NCBI RefSeq assembly: GCF_022921095.1
Contig: NZ_CP095053.1
Location: 3,452,501 to 3,516,500 of the forward strand
DNA: 64,000 nt
Reading direction: 5' to 3'
Source: Hymenobacter aerilatus
Lineage (GTDB): Bacteria; Bacteroidota; Bacteroidia; Cytophagales; Hymenobacteraceae
Shown piece by piece: positions 52,701-61,840 of this stretch. The position numbers and the translations under genes are program-made. Positions within the stretch are counted from its first letter, which is position 1; every line of letters starts with the position of its first letter. The notes beneath the pieces were generated by a model. The model saw only the letters and a program-made list of their open reading frames with translations, was not told where the DNA came from and ran no database searches.

Positions 52701-53783
52701 ATGCTAGAACTTCCTGCCCTCGGCTGGCAATCCATCGTCATCTTCGTAGTCTTTGCGCTGTCGTTGTTGATTGCTACGTATTGTACCTACGCCGAACGCG
52801 TAATTGCGGCCTTTCTGCAAGACCGGGTAGGCCCGGACCGTGCCGGCCCCTACGGCTTGCTTCAGCCGTTGGCCGATGCCGTGAAGATGTTCACCAAGGA
52901 AGAATTTTTCCCCAGTGGTGCCAATACGGCACTATTCATCTTTGGCCCTTGCCTGGCCATGATTACGGCGCTGATGTCGTCGGCAGTTATTCCGTTTGGC
53001 AACGTGCTGGAGTTCGGTTCCAACTACTTCTTTCTGCAAGGCATCGAGGTGAATATCGGGATGCTGTGGGTATTTGGCGTAGTGTCGCTGGGCGTGTACG
53101 GTATCATGATTGGTGGCTGGGCTTCCAACAACAAGTTTTCGTTGCTGGGCGCCATCCGGGCGGCTTCGCAGAATATCAGCTACGAGCTGGCCATGGGCAT
53201 GTCGCTGATTGCGGTGCTGATGATTTCGGGTACTCTGTCGCTGCGCGAAATCACCTTGCAGCAGTCGGTAGCTGGCGAGTGGCATTTCTGGAATATCGTG
53301 AAGCAGCCCTTGGGCTTTATCATTTTCCTGGTGTGTGCTTTCGCTGAAACCAACCGTACGCCCTTTGACTTGCCCGAGTGCGAAACCGAGCTGGTAGGGG
53401 GCTACCACACCGAGTATTCGTCGATGAAACTGGGTCTGTATCTATTTTCTGAATACGTGAACATCTTCGTGGCCTCAGCCGTGATGAGCGTGCTGTACTT
53501 CGGTGGTTTCAATTTTCCTTTCCAGTACGAGCTGCGCGACTGGTTGGTGAGCAACCAAGACTGGACATTGGCCGGCGCGCAAAACCTGATTACCATTCTG
53601 GGTACCGTACTGCTATTCGGAAAGATTTTCGGTTTCATCTTTTTCTTCATGTGGGTGCGCTGGACCCTACCCCGCTTCCGCTACGACCAGCTGATGCGCC
53701 TGGGCTGGACCATTCTTATCCCCCTATCCATTTTCAACATCCTACTCACGGGCGGATTGATTTCGTTTGGTATCATTCAGTAG
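52701..53783 (+). CDS. nuoH: NADH-quinone oxidoreductase subunit H
   Basis: 360 residues, eight membrane segments. AFLQDRVGPDRAGPYGLLQP and LADAVKMFTKEEFFPSGANT are the conserved first-loop signature; FAETNRTPFDLPECETELVG and GYHTEYSSMKLGLYLFSEYV form the quinone-channel loop. MWVRWTLPRFRYDQLMRLGW closes the protein. Confidence 0.97.
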   Translation: MLELPALGWQSIVIFVVFALSLLIATYCTYAERVIAAFLQDRVGPDRAGPYGLLQPLADAVKMFTKEEFFPSGANTALFIFGPCLAMITALMSSAVIPFGNVLEFGSNYFFLQGIEVNIGMLWVFGVVSLGVYGIMIGGWASNNKFSLLGAIRAASQNISYELAMGMSLIAVLMISGTLSLREITLQQSVAGEWHFWNIVKQPLGFIIFLVCAFAETNRTPFDLPECETELVGGYHTEYSSMKLGLYLFSEYVNIFVASAVMSVLYFGGFNFPFQYELRDWLVSNQDWTLAGAQNLITILGTVLLFGKIFGFIFFFMWVRWTLPRFRYDQLMRLGWTILIPLSIFNILLTGGLISFGIIQ

Positions 53784-53800
53784 GTTTTTGATCCGATTTT

Positions 53801-54379
53801 ATGCAACCCCTTAGCAATAGAGCCAAGCAAGTCGACAAAAAGCCCATGACGCTGGCCGAGCGGGCTTACCTGCCGGCTATCTTTCAGGGCCTGAGCATCA
53901 CGATGCGGCACTTCTTCATGAAGAAGCCTACCATTCGCTACCCCGAGGAGCAGCGGCCATTTTCGCCGGTGTTCCGTGGCCTGCACGTGCTAAAGCGCGA
54001 CGAACAGGGTAGGGAGCGATGCACTGCCTGTGGCCTGTGCGCCGTGGCCTGCCCTGCCGAAGCTATTACGATGGTAGCCGGCGAGCGGAAAAAGGGCGAA
54101 GAAGGCCTGTATCGCGAGGAGAAATACGCCGTCAGCTACGAAATTAATATGCTACGGTGCATATTCTGCGGCCTTTGCGAAGAAGCCTGCCCCAAAGCAG
54201 CCGTCTACCTGCAAGCCGATAAAATGGCTCCACCCCGCTTCGAGCGCGATGAGTTCATTTATGGTAAAAACCGCTTGGTAGAGCCTGTTTCACCAGACAA
54301 CCGCTCGAAGCGGGGCATCCAGCTCACCGAGGAGCAAGCCCAGCAGCTACGTGCTAAAATGGACGCTCAGCTGGCGTAA
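53801..54379 (+). CDS. nuoI: NADH-quinone oxidoreductase subunit I
   Basis: 192 residues with two 4Fe-4S ferredoxin motifs: Cys74/77/80/84 (CTACGLCAVACP) and Cys120/123/126/130 (CIFCGLCEEACP), clusters N6a and N6b. It starts 17 bp after nuoH. The C-terminal half (LVEPVSPDNRSKRGIQLTEE) is a longer tail than in E. coli. Confidence 0.97.
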   Translation: MQPLSNRAKQVDKKPMTLAERAYLPAIFQGLSITMRHFFMKKPTIRYPEEQRPFSPVFRGLHVLKRDEQGRERCTACGLCAVACPAEAITMVAGERKKGEEGLYREEKYAVSYEINMLRCIFCGLCEEACPKAAVYLQADKMAPPRFERDEFIYGKNRLVEPVSPDNRSKRGIQLTEEQAQQLRAKMDAQLA

Positions 54380-54390
54380 GTACGACAACT

Positions 54391-54433
54391 CCCCTCCTCA
54401 TCTGAGGAGGGGTTGTTCAACCTTTCGGTTGAA
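54391..54433. repeat. Two consecutive hairpins between nuoI and nuoJ
   Basis: CCCCTCCTCA-TC-TGAGGAGGGG (54391-54412) followed by TTCAACC-TTTC-GGTTGAA (54416-54433). The 149-bp gap is the longest within nuoA-J; a weak promoter lies further down. A partial terminator cannot be excluded. Confidence 0.7.
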
Positions 54434-54516
54434 TTGGGGCGGTTGATTCGATGCTGATGTTGTCTATATAGCACCACCCGTTTCATACCACCCAAATCAC
54501 TTCTAGTATCTTGTCT

Positions 54517-54524
54517 TAGCTTTG
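54517..54524 (+). promoter_or_regulatory. -7 box at nuoJ
   Basis: TAGCTTTG (TAnnTTTG) ends 4 bp before the nuoJ ATG, so any transcript would be nearly leaderless. No clear -33. Confidence 0.3.
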
Positions 54525-54528
54525 CCCT

Positions 54529-55038
54529 ATGTCCCCACTTTTTCTCTTCCTGTCGTTTCTGGCGTTGCTGAGCGCGCTGGGCGTGGTTATCGCCAAGAAT
54601 CCCGTGCACAGCGTGTTGTTCCTGATCCTGACGTTCTTTGCCTTGTCGGGGCACTACCTGATTCTGAACGCGCAGTTTCTGGCAGCCGTGAACATCATCG
54701 TGTATGCGGGTGCTATTATGGTGCTGTTCCTGTTCGTGATTATGTTTCTGAACCTGAACGCTGAAACAGAGCCTAAAAAGCCTTTGCTGGCACAGATAGC
54801 CGCCGTCATTGCGGGTGGCTCTTTACTGCTCGTGCTGGTGGCTGCGCTTCGCAACGTAGAGCCAGTAGGCTACGATGCTGCTACCTTCGACTCGCAGATT
54901 GGTATGGTGGACCGCCTTGGCCTGATCTTGTACGATCAGTACTTACTGCCTTTCGAATTGGCTTCTATCCTGTTCCTAGCTGCTATGGTAGGCGCTGTGA
55001 TGCTGGGCAAACGCGAAACGGGCGAGCGGAATTTCTAA
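54529..55038 (+). CDS. nuoJ: NADH-quinone oxidoreductase subunit J
   Basis: 169 residues, five membrane segments. IAKNPVHSVLFLILTFFALS and AQFLAAVNIIVYAGAIMVLF are the NuoJ signature; LPFELASILFLAAMVGAVML closes the last helix. Last gene of the left half of the nuo cluster; a strong bidirectional terminator follows, then two genes on the opposite strand. Confidence 0.96.
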   Translation: MSPLFLFLSFLALLSALGVVIAKNPVHSVLFLILTFFALSGHYLILNAQFLAAVNIIVYAGAIMVLFLFVIMFLNLNAETEPKKPLLAQIAAVIAGGSLLLVLVAALRNVEPVGYDAATFDSQIGMVDRLGLILYDQYLLPFELASILFLAAMVGAVMLGKRETGERNF

Positions 55039-55051
55039 GTTTGTTTTCAAC

Positions 55052-55097
55052 AAAAGCAAAAGCGGCAGCTGAAATTTCAGCTGCCGCTTTTGCTTTT
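55052..55097. terminator. Bidirectional terminator after nuoJ
   Basis: AAAAGCAAAAGCGGCAGCTGAAATTTCAGCTGCCGCTTTTGCTTTT as a near-perfect stem of about 22 bp; T-runs on both strands. It ends the nuoA-J transcript and the convergent gene. Confidence 0.95.
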
Positions 55098-55473
55098 ATA
55101 CTTCCGTTTGGGTGGCCATCGGCTCCTCACCAAACTTGCGGCGCATCCAGGCCGGGCCACAAGCACTCTGCATTTTCTGCCGAAATTTTTCCTGTTCCTC
55201 AGGTGTCATAGTCGCCATGCGGCCGGCAATCTTTTGTTTCCAGGCATTGCGGCGGCGCGCCCAGCCAGCACCGCCCCTACCCCATCCGCCAAACAGAACG
55301 CGCGAGAGCAACAGCAGGCCCAAGCCTTGCCAGAAACTGATGACCGGCCCATTGAATAGTTCGGGCACCAGTTTGTTCCACAGAATCATAAAGAACTGAC
55401 CGACTATTGCAAGAAATACGACGGCGAAGAGCAGGAATTTTAGGCCGCGTAGCAGCCAGGAAGAGCGGTTCAT
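55096..55473 (-). CDS. Small membrane protein adjoining an ECF sigma factor
   Basis: 125 residues, two membrane segments (LLRGLKFLLFAVVFLAIVGQ and VISFWQGLGLLLLSRVLFGG), then a basic region (RRRNAWKQKIAGRMATMTPE) and the C-terminus CGPAWMRRKFGEEP. It follows the sigma gene by 69 bp on the same strand. Sigma-factor/small-membrane-protein pairs of this kind are common in Bacteroidota; whether the protein restrains the sigma factor is unknown, since it has no recognised anti-sigma domain. Confidence 0.78.
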   Translation of the reverse strand: MNRSSWLLRGLKFLLFAVVFLAIVGQFFMILWNKLVPELFNGPVISFWQGLGLLLLSRVLFGGWGRGGAGWARRRNAWKQKIAGRMATMTPEEQEKFRQKMQSACGPAWMRRKFGEEPMATQTEV

Positions 55474-55542
55474 TGTTGAAATACTAATGAGTTGATTGGC
55501 TGCTGTGCAGCCATGTTCTTGTAATGTAGAAAAACCCGAACG

Positions 55543-56145
55543 TTAATTCGTGAACAGTTCGGTATACAGTTTTTGCAGGCGCTTGCGTAGGTGTTGCACG
55601 GCGTAGTGCTTGCGCGAAATCAGAGTTTTGAGCGGCACACCGGTCTCTTCCTCCATCTCACGAAAGCTTTTCTCTTCCAGCTCGTGCCAGATGAACACCT
55701 GACGCTGGGCCGGCGGTAGTTCCTCCAAAGCAGCAGCCAGGGCTTCCATAAGTGTTTCGCGGAGCAGGCGGTTTTCAGGCGCGTCGTCGGGGGCGGGTAG
55801 GATGTCGGCTAGTAGTAGCGAGTCATCGTCTTCGGTGCCCGTGGCGTGCAGTTCCTCTTCCAGCGAAGCGGTTTTCTTACGACGGTACAGATCGGTGATG
55901 CGGTTGCGCGCCACCCGAAACAGCCATGCTGCGGCTTGCTCTACGGGCTTCAGCAGCCGGTAGCTTTCCACTAGCTCGGCAAAAACATCCTGCAGCACGT
56001 CTTCGGCCTCGGCCTCGTCGGGAATACGACGGCGGATGAAGGCCAGCAGCCGGGTCCGCTGTTCGCGTACGGCTTGCTGAATCTGCCGGTCCTGGTGGCC
56101 TGCATCCATGTAGGCATTATCGAGCATGAGGGGTAGCGTTTCCAT
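55543..56145 (-). CDS. ECF-type RNA polymerase sigma factor
   Basis: 200 residues. Region 2 (RIPDEAEAEDVLQDVFAELV, AAAWLFRVARNRITDLYRRK) and region 4 (LEELPPAQRQVFIWHELEEK, ISRKHYAVQHLRKRLQKLYT) are clear; the linker is acidic (EDDDSLLLADI). It directs RNA polymerase to a set of envelope or stress promoters. Position between nuoJ and nuoK on the opposite strand is unusual. A TATTTTTG box (56171-56178, minus strand) may be its promoter. Confidence 0.9.
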   Translation of the reverse strand: METLPLMLDNAYMDAGHQDRQIQQAVREQRTRLLAFIRRRIPDEAEAEDVLQDVFAELVESYRLLKPVEQAAAWLFRVARNRITDLYRRKKTASLEEELHATGTEDDDSLLLADILPAPDDAPENRLLRETLMEALAAALEELPPAQRQVFIWHELEEKSFREMEEETGVPLKTLISRKHYAVQHLRKRLQKLYTELFTN

Positions 56146-56377
56146 TCTGCTACGGCAGACGGATCAAGCTCAAAAATACTTCAACAGCACGCTACATTTT
56201 CTTTAGAATAAGAACAGATGCAGTAGTAATTGGCTGCTTCTCTCCTACCGGGAAGCAGGATCATTGACAGCGGGTAGGTTAGACTGGTTCCAAATCACGT
56301 TTTACCGTAGGGCTTTTCCATTTTTCCGATACCTTTGCCACTTATACTGTACAGCCCCCGTCGGCCAACCCCACCGC
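56146..56377. other. Divergent promoter region between the sigma gene and nuoK
   Basis: 232 bp with a minus-strand -7 box (56171-56178) and a plus-strand one, TACCTTTG (56330-56337). No repeat seen. The latter gives nuoK-N its own promoter. Confidence 0.55.
56330..56337 (+). promoter_or_regulatory. -7 box of nuoK-N
   Basis: TACCTTTG, identical to the nuoA -7 box, 40 bp before the nuoK ATG at 56378; -33 unclear. Confidence 0.5.
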
Positions 56378-56710
56378 ATGGACCAGACCATTCCGGAAGT
56401 AATCCGCACCGTACCGCTTCAGTACTACGTGTTTTTCGCCACGGCCCTGTTTGCCATCGGAGTTACGGGCGTACTGATCCGGCGCAATGCCATCATCATT
56501 TTCATGTGCGTAGAGCTGATGCTGAACGCCGTGAATATCCTCCTAACGGCCTTTTCTGCTTACCGCGCCGATGCCAACGGACAGGTGTTCGTGTTCTTCA
56601 TTATGGCCGTAGCCGCCGCCGAAGTATCGGTAGGGCTAGGCATCATTGTGATGATCTACCGCAACTTCCAGAGTACCGACGTCAACCTGCTCAGCCGACT
56701 AAAGTTTTAA
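56378..56710 (+). CDS. nuoK: NADH-quinone oxidoreductase subunit K
   Basis: 110 residues from the ATG at 56378; the 38-codon upstream extension covers the promoter. Three membrane segments; VLIRRNAIIIFMCVELMLNA is the NuoK signature with the conserved Glu in the second helix, and AVAAAEVSVGLGIIVMIYRN the third helix with another conserved Glu. First gene of the right half of the cluster. Confidence 0.97.
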   Translation: MDQTIPEVIRTVPLQYYVFFATALFAIGVTGVLIRRNAIIIFMCVELMLNAVNILLTAFSAYRADANGQVFVFFIMAVAAAEVSVGLGIIVMIYRNFQSTDVNLLSRLKF

Positions 56711-56715
56711 GCCTT

Positions 56716-56803
56716 AATGGCTATATGGTTAATTGGCTAAATGGCTAGTCGTGCTGATTCTTTATTGAACGACAACCATTGAGCCATTCAGCCATTCAAC
56801 CAT
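56716..56803. repeat. (A)TGGCTaa octamer repeat, inverted, between nuoK and nuoL
   Basis: Four direct units of ATGGYTAA type on the left (56716-56746) and four complementary units on the right (to 56803) form a long imperfect hairpin. Confidence 0.75.
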
Positions 56804-56810
56804 ACACCAC

Positions 56811-58763
56811 ATGCAAGAAACTGTACTACCCGCTCACGGAGCCCCGCACGCCACCTTGCTGTACGTGCTGATTCCGCTGCTGCCGTTTCTGGGATTTCTA
56901 CTCAATGGCCTGATGAACCGGCGTTTGTCGGGCACGGCAGCTGGGGCGCTGGGCAGCCTCACAGTGCTAGGCTCGTTTCTGATTTCGTGCTACCTGCTTG
57001 CCACCTTTGAATACCAGTACACGGTGCCGCTGTTCGATTGGATTTCGGTGGGCTCGATGCAGATTCCGTTTTCCTACCAAGTCGATCAGCTAAGCCTGAT
57101 TATGCTGTTGCTGGTGACAGGGGTAGGCTTCCTGATCCACGTGTACAGCATCGGCTACATGCACCACGACGAGAACGTGGGCAAGTTTTTCGCTTTCCTG
57201 AACCTCTTTGTGTTCTCGATGCTGGTGCTAGTATTGGGCAGCAACTTCGTGATTTTGTTTGTGGGCTGGGAAGGCGTGGGGTTGTGTTCCTACCTGCTCA
57301 TCGGTTTCTGGAACAAGGAAACCGCCAACAACAACGCCGCCAAGAAAGCCTTCATCATCAACCGGGTAGGCGACCTGGGCTTCCTGCTCGGCATCTTCCT
57401 GATTTATCTAACCTTCAACTCGGTACAGTACGCCGAGGTTTTCCAGAAAGCCAGCCTAGGGCAGTTTGGTCCCTACTCGGTGGCAGTAGTTACAACCATC
57501 ACGCTGCTGCTGTTTGTGGGCGCAGCCGGTAAGTCGGCCCAGATTCCGCTCTACACCTGGCTACCCGACGCCATGGCCGGCCCTACCCCCGTTTCGGCCC
57601 TTATCCACGCCGCAACCATGGTAACGGCGGGTATCTATATGGTGCTGCGCGCCAACGTGCTGTTCACGCTGGCTCCCGAAACGCTGGAGATTATAGCAGT
57701 CATTGGGGCCGCTACGGCGCTGTTTGCGGCCACCATCGGGCTGGCGCAAAACGATATCAAGAAGGTACTGGCTTACTCCACGGTGTCGCAGTTGGGCTAC
57801 ATGTTCCTGGCGCTGGGCGTGATGGGCTACTCTACCTCGCTGTTCCACGTGCTCACGCACGCGTTTTTCAAGGCGCTGCTGTTCCTAGGTGCTGGTTCTG
57901 TGATTCACGCCATGAGCAACGAGCAGGACATTCGCCGTATGGGTGGTTTGCGCAAAGCCCTACCCATCACCTTCGCTACCTTCCTCATCGGATGCCTGGC
58001 TATTTCGGGTATTCCGCCGTTTTCGGGTTTCTTCTCGAAAGATGAAATCCTAAGCCATGTGTACGAGCACAGCAAGGTGCTGTACGCCGTAGGCTTGTTC
58101 ACGGCTTTCCTGACGGCTTTCTACATGTTCCGTCTGCTATTCCTCACATTCTTTGGTGAGTTCCGCGGCACGGAAGAGCAGAAGCACCACCTGCACGAGT
58201 CGCCCGCCAACATGACGCTACCGCTGATTGTACTGGCTATCTTGGCAGCCGTGGGCGGTTTCATGGGGGCGCCCATGCTGCTCGGCGGCAAGCACTACCT
58301 CGCTGACTACCTCGCCCCTATCTTCACTTACTCCCAGCGTCTCAATCCCGCCGCGTTCGGCCAGGAGCCTGACCACAACAACGAGTTGATGCTGATTGGC
58401 CTATCGGTAGCGGCAGCTGTGCTGGGCATTGTGCTGGCCTACGTGCAGTACGTGAGCCGTGGCGCCCGCCCCGCCGAGGACGATGCCCAGCGCTCGGCCC
58501 CCGAGAGTCTGGTCTACCACAAATACTACATCGACGAACTGTACAATGCTCTGTTTGTGCGGCCCATCATGTGGCTCTCGCGTGGCCTTTACCGCTTCGT
58601 AGAGCAAAGCATCATCGACCCCATCGTGAACGGTTTTGGTCGCATCACCCTCGGCGGCAGCCAACTGCTACGCTACGTGCAAACCGGCTCGGTGGAAACC
58701 TATCTGATACTAATGGTAATCGGAATTGTGCTGGTACTAGTGCTGAATTTCGCGCGCTTCTAG
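56811..58763 (+). CDS. nuoL: NADH-quinone oxidoreductase subunit L
   Basis: 650 residues, about 16 membrane segments. FVGWEGVGLCSYLLIGFWNK, LPDAMAGPTPVSALIHAATM (proton-channel helices) and SQLGYMFLALGVMGYSTSLF are Nuo antiporter-type signatures; the C-terminal amphipathic part runs to LVLVLNFARF. Largest proton-pumping subunit of complex I. Confidence 0.97.
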   Translation: MQETVLPAHGAPHATLLYVLIPLLPFLGFLLNGLMNRRLSGTAAGALGSLTVLGSFLISCYLLATFEYQYTVPLFDWISVGSMQIPFSYQVDQLSLIMLLLVTGVGFLIHVYSIGYMHHDENVGKFFAFLNLFVFSMLVLVLGSNFVILFVGWEGVGLCSYLLIGFWNKETANNNAAKKAFIINRVGDLGFLLGIFLIYLTFNSVQYAEVFQKASLGQFGPYSVAVVTTITLLLFVGAAGKSAQIPLYTWLPDAMAGPTPVSALIHAATMVTAGIYMVLRANVLFTLAPETLEIIAVIGAATALFAATIGLAQNDIKKVLAYSTVSQLGYMFLALGVMGYSTSLFHVLTHAFFKALLFLGAGSVIHAMSNEQDIRRMGGLRKALPITFATFLIGCLAISGIPPFSGFFSKDEILSHVYEHSKVLYAVGLFTAFLTAFYMFRLLFLTFFGEFRGTEEQKHHLHESPANMTLPLIVLAILAAVGGFMGAPMLLGGKHYLADYLAPIFTYSQRLNPAAFGQEPDHNNELMLIGLSVAAAVLGIVLAYVQYVSRGARPAEDDAQRSAPESLVYHKYYIDELYNALFVRPIMWLSRGLYRFVEQSIIDPIVNGFGRITLGGSQLLRYVQTGSVETYLILMVIGIVLVLVLNFARF

Positions 58764-58873
58764 CCTGCTCATCTACGAGTACTATCACGTAGCTTTTTTC
58801 GCTTCGCATAGTAGTAAACTACCGACTTACCGCTCCTTATTTCCGAGCGCCCCAAGAACAATCTGATTAGCTA

Positions 58874-60340
58874 ATGCTCACCGTCTTTCTCCTACTCTGG
58901 CCCGTGGCGGCTGCTCTACTGCTGCACTTCTTTAAAGGGGGCGCGGCTCGCGTGGTAGCCCTGGGCGCGGCGCTGGTTGAACTGGCAGCAGCCATTTTTG
59001 CGGCTGTTATCTCGCGTGGCAACGTCAGTGGGCAGTTCGATGTCAACTACCCATGGGTAGCCTCGGCTGGCATCAACTTCCACGTGGGCATGGATGGCCT
59101 GAGCGTGCTGCTGGTGCTACTCACAGCATTCCTGGTGCCCGTGATTCTGCTGGCCGCCTTCCGCCGCGAGTACGAAAATCCCTCGTCGCTGTATGCGCTG
59201 GTGCTGTTTATGCAAACCGGCCTGATCGGTGTATTCGTGTCGCTGGATGCGTTCCTGTTCTACTTCTTCTGGGAAGTGGCACTCATTCCAATCTACTTCA
59301 TTGCCGGCGTATGGGGCGGCGAGCGGCGCGTGCAGGTCACGTTCAAGTTCTTCCTCTACACCATCATCGGCTCGCTATTTATGCTGGCGGGCTTCGTGTA
59401 CCTCTATTTCCAAACTGGTCCGGCCGCGTCGGGACTGGCGCAGCATACGTCGGAACTATCGGCTTTCTACAACCTGAACCTGAGCAGCAGCGAGCAGTCG
59501 TGGCTGTTCTGGCTGATTTTCGCGGCCTTCGCCGTAAAGATGCCCATCTTCCCTTTCCACACCTGGCAACCCGATACGTATACGGAGTCGCCCACCGTGG
59601 CTACTATGCTGCTTTCGGGCATCATGCTGAAAATGGGTGTGTACGGCGTAATTCGCTGGCTCCTACCCATCGTACCCTACGGCGTGAGCCAGTGGCAGCC
59701 GCTGGTACTCATCTTGTCGGTTATTGGGATTGTATATGGTGCCATCATTGCCATTCGCCAGCAAGACATCAAACGTCTGATTGCTTATTCCTCGTTTTCG
59801 CACGTGGGTCTGATGGCAGCGGGCATATTCTCGCTCACTCAAACAGGGATGCAGGGCGCTGTAATTCAGATGCTGGCGCACGGCGTGAACGTAGTTGGGT
59901 TGTTCTTCGCGGTTGACGTGATTGAGCGCCGCACCGGCACCCGCAACATTGCCGACCTGGGCGGCCTCACACGCCATACACCGCTGCTCACCGTTACCTT
60001 CCTAGTGATGCTGCTGGGTTCGGCGGCCCTACCCCTCACCAGCGGCTTTGTGGGCGAGTTCCTACTGCTGGCCGGCGTATATGAGTACAATGCCTGGCTA
60101 AGCGCAGTAGCAGGTCTCACCGTCATTTTTGCGGCGGTGTACCTACTGCGTATGTTCCAACGCGTAATGCTGGGCCCAGATTCAAGCTTCACCACTACTA
60201 TCACCGACCTCACAGGTGCCGAACTGGCCGTGATGGTGCCGCTGGTGGTGCTGGTGTTTTGGATTGGCTTGTTCCCCAATACCTTCCTGCACATCTCGGA
60301 GCCAGCGGTGATGCAACTGCTGAATGTCGTGAAACGATAG
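58874..60340 (+). CDS. nuoM: NADH-quinone oxidoreductase subunit M
   Basis: 488 residues, about 14 membrane segments. FFWEVALIPIYFIAGVWGGE, FHTWQPDTYTESPTVATMLL and SFSHVGLMAAGIFSLTQTGM match NuoM; it is the second antiporter-like subunit. The gap before it (110 bp) has no hairpin that I recognise; the gap after it has one. Confidence 0.97.
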   Translation: MLTVFLLLWPVAAALLLHFFKGGAARVVALGAALVELAAAIFAAVISRGNVSGQFDVNYPWVASAGINFHVGMDGLSVLLVLLTAFLVPVILLAAFRREYENPSSLYALVLFMQTGLIGVFVSLDAFLFYFFWEVALIPIYFIAGVWGGERRVQVTFKFFLYTIIGSLFMLAGFVYLYFQTGPAASGLAQHTSELSAFYNLNLSSSEQSWLFWLIFAAFAVKMPIFPFHTWQPDTYTESPTVATMLLSGIMLKMGVYGVIRWLLPIVPYGVSQWQPLVLILSVIGIVYGAIIAIRQQDIKRLIAYSSFSHVGLMAAGIFSLTQTGMQGAVIQMLAHGVNVVGLFFAVDVIERRTGTRNIADLGGLTRHTPLLTVTFLVMLLGSAALPLTSGFVGEFLLLAGVYEYNAWLSAVAGLTVIFAAVYLLRMFQRVMLGPDSSFTTTITDLTGAELAVMVPLVVLVFWIGLFPNTFLHISEPAVMQLLNVVKR

Positions 60341-60350
60341 GTACTTTTTG

Positions 60351-60430
60351 GCTGCTGGCCACTCGCTGTTAGCTGGTAGCTAACCGTGCAACGACAAAAG
60401 CTAGCAGCCAACAGCTAATAGCTAATAGCT
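60351..60430. repeat. GCTGTTAGCT / AGCTAATAGCT inverted repeat between nuoM and nuoN
   Basis: GCTGTTAGCTGGTAGCTAAC on the left pairs partly with the tandem AGCTAATAGCTAATAGCT run on the right. Same family as 47533 and 52626. Confidence 0.75.
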
Positions 60431-60439
60431 TCTCATCCT

Positions 60440-61831
60440 ATGATTTCTCTCGTTATACTTTCCGTTTTTGGTATCATCAACCTGTTTTTGGGCTTTCTGC
60501 GCTCAAACAAGTTGCTGTTGCCCCTGGCGATGCTGGTGCTGGCCATTGTATTTGGGGTCAATGCCTACGACTGGAGCTTGGGTACGCAAAGCTTCTTCAG
60601 CGAAATGCTGGTGGTAGACCGCTATGCGGTAGCCTTCACGGGCATCGTGGTCCTCACTACGCTGCTGCTCCTACCCTTCTCCGAGAAATACGTGCGCGAG
60701 GGCGAAGCCAACCTGGCTGAGTACTACTCGCTGCTGCTGTTTGCACTGGTAGGCGCCATTATGATGGTGGCTTACAACAACATGCTGATGCTATTTATCG
60801 GCATTGAGATTCTGAGCATCTCCATGTACGTGGTGGCTGGGGCCGACAAGCGCAGCGCCCGCTCCAACGAAGCAGCGCTCAAATACTTCCTGATGGGGGC
60901 CTTCGCCACGGGTATCCTGCTATTCGGGGTAGCCTTGGTGTACGGTGCCACGGGTACGTTCTACCTCTCCGAGCTGGGCGCGGCCGTTGCTAATCCGGCC
61001 AACGCGGAGTTTGCACCGCTGCTCTACATCGGTATTCTGTTGGTCATCATCGGCATCAGCTTTAAAGTAGGCGCGGCGCCCTTCCACTTCTGGACCCCCG
61101 ATGTATACGAGGGCAGCCCTACCTTCTTCACGGCCTACATGAGCACGGTGGTGAAGACAGCTGGCTTTGCGGCATTCTTCAAACTGTTGTTCGTTGGTTT
61201 TGGTGGAGCACAGTCGTTTTGGTTGCCTACGGTGCTGGCCATTACCATCCTCACGCTGCTGGTTGGCAACCTGGGTGCAGTGGCGCAAACCAGCGTGAAG
61301 CGCATGCTGGCCTATTCCAGCATTTCGCACGCCGGCTACCTGTTTATTGCGCTAGTAGCATTCGACCAGAGCTTATCGGCCAACGGTATTTTCTTCTACT
61401 CGCTGGCCTACTCAGTGGCTACGGTATCGGCTTTCGCAGTGCTGAAGCTGGTGGCCGATCAGCGCCAGCGGGAGGACTACGACGGGTTGGGCGGCTTGTA
61501 CCGTACCAATCCGCTGCTGGCTGGGTGCCTCACTTTATCCATGCTGTCATTGGCGGGTATTCCGCTTACGGGAGGCTTCTTCGGTAAATTCTTTGTGTTT
61601 TCGGCTGCTGTTAACCAGGGCTATATTGGGCTGGTGGTGTTTGCCGTCGTGATGTCGATGATTAGTATTTACTACTACCTGCGGCCCGTTATTGCGGCCT
61701 ACCTGCGGCCGTTGCCAGAGAATGCGCAGCCCGTGCAGGTTAGCAGCCTGCAGTCGGTGATGCTGGTGGTGCTGGCGCTGCTCACGGTGGTGCTCGGCGT
61801 ATTGCCTGGCTTGGTAAGCGGGTTGTTGTAG
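60440..61831 (+). CDS. nuoN: NADH-quinone oxidoreductase subunit N
   Basis: 463 residues, about 14 membrane segments. GIEILSISMYVVAGADKRSA, FHFWTPDVYEGSPTFFTAYM, SSISHAGYLFIALVAFDQSL and SLAGIPLTGGFFGKFFVFSA are the NuoN signature. Third antiporter-like subunit and the last of the 14 complex I genes. Confidence 0.97.
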   Translation: MISLVILSVFGIINLFLGFLRSNKLLLPLAMLVLAIVFGVNAYDWSLGTQSFFSEMLVVDRYAVAFTGIVVLTTLLLLPFSEKYVREGEANLAEYYSLLLFALVGAIMMVAYNNMLMLFIGIEILSISMYVVAGADKRSARSNEAALKYFLMGAFATGILLFGVALVYGATGTFYLSELGAAVANPANAEFAPLLYIGILLVIIGISFKVGAAPFHFWTPDVYEGSPTFFTAYMSTVVKTAGFAAFFKLLFVGFGGAQSFWLPTVLAITILTLLVGNLGAVAQTSVKRMLAYSSISHAGYLFIALVAFDQSLSANGIFFYSLAYSVATVSAFAVLKLVADQRQREDYDGLGGLYRTNPLLAGCLTLSMLSLAGIPLTGGFFGKFFVFSAAVNQGYIGLVVFAVVMSMISIYYYLRPVIAAYLRPLPENAQPVQVSSLQSVMLVVLALLTVVLGVLPGLVSGLL

Positions 61832-61840
61832 TATTATAAG

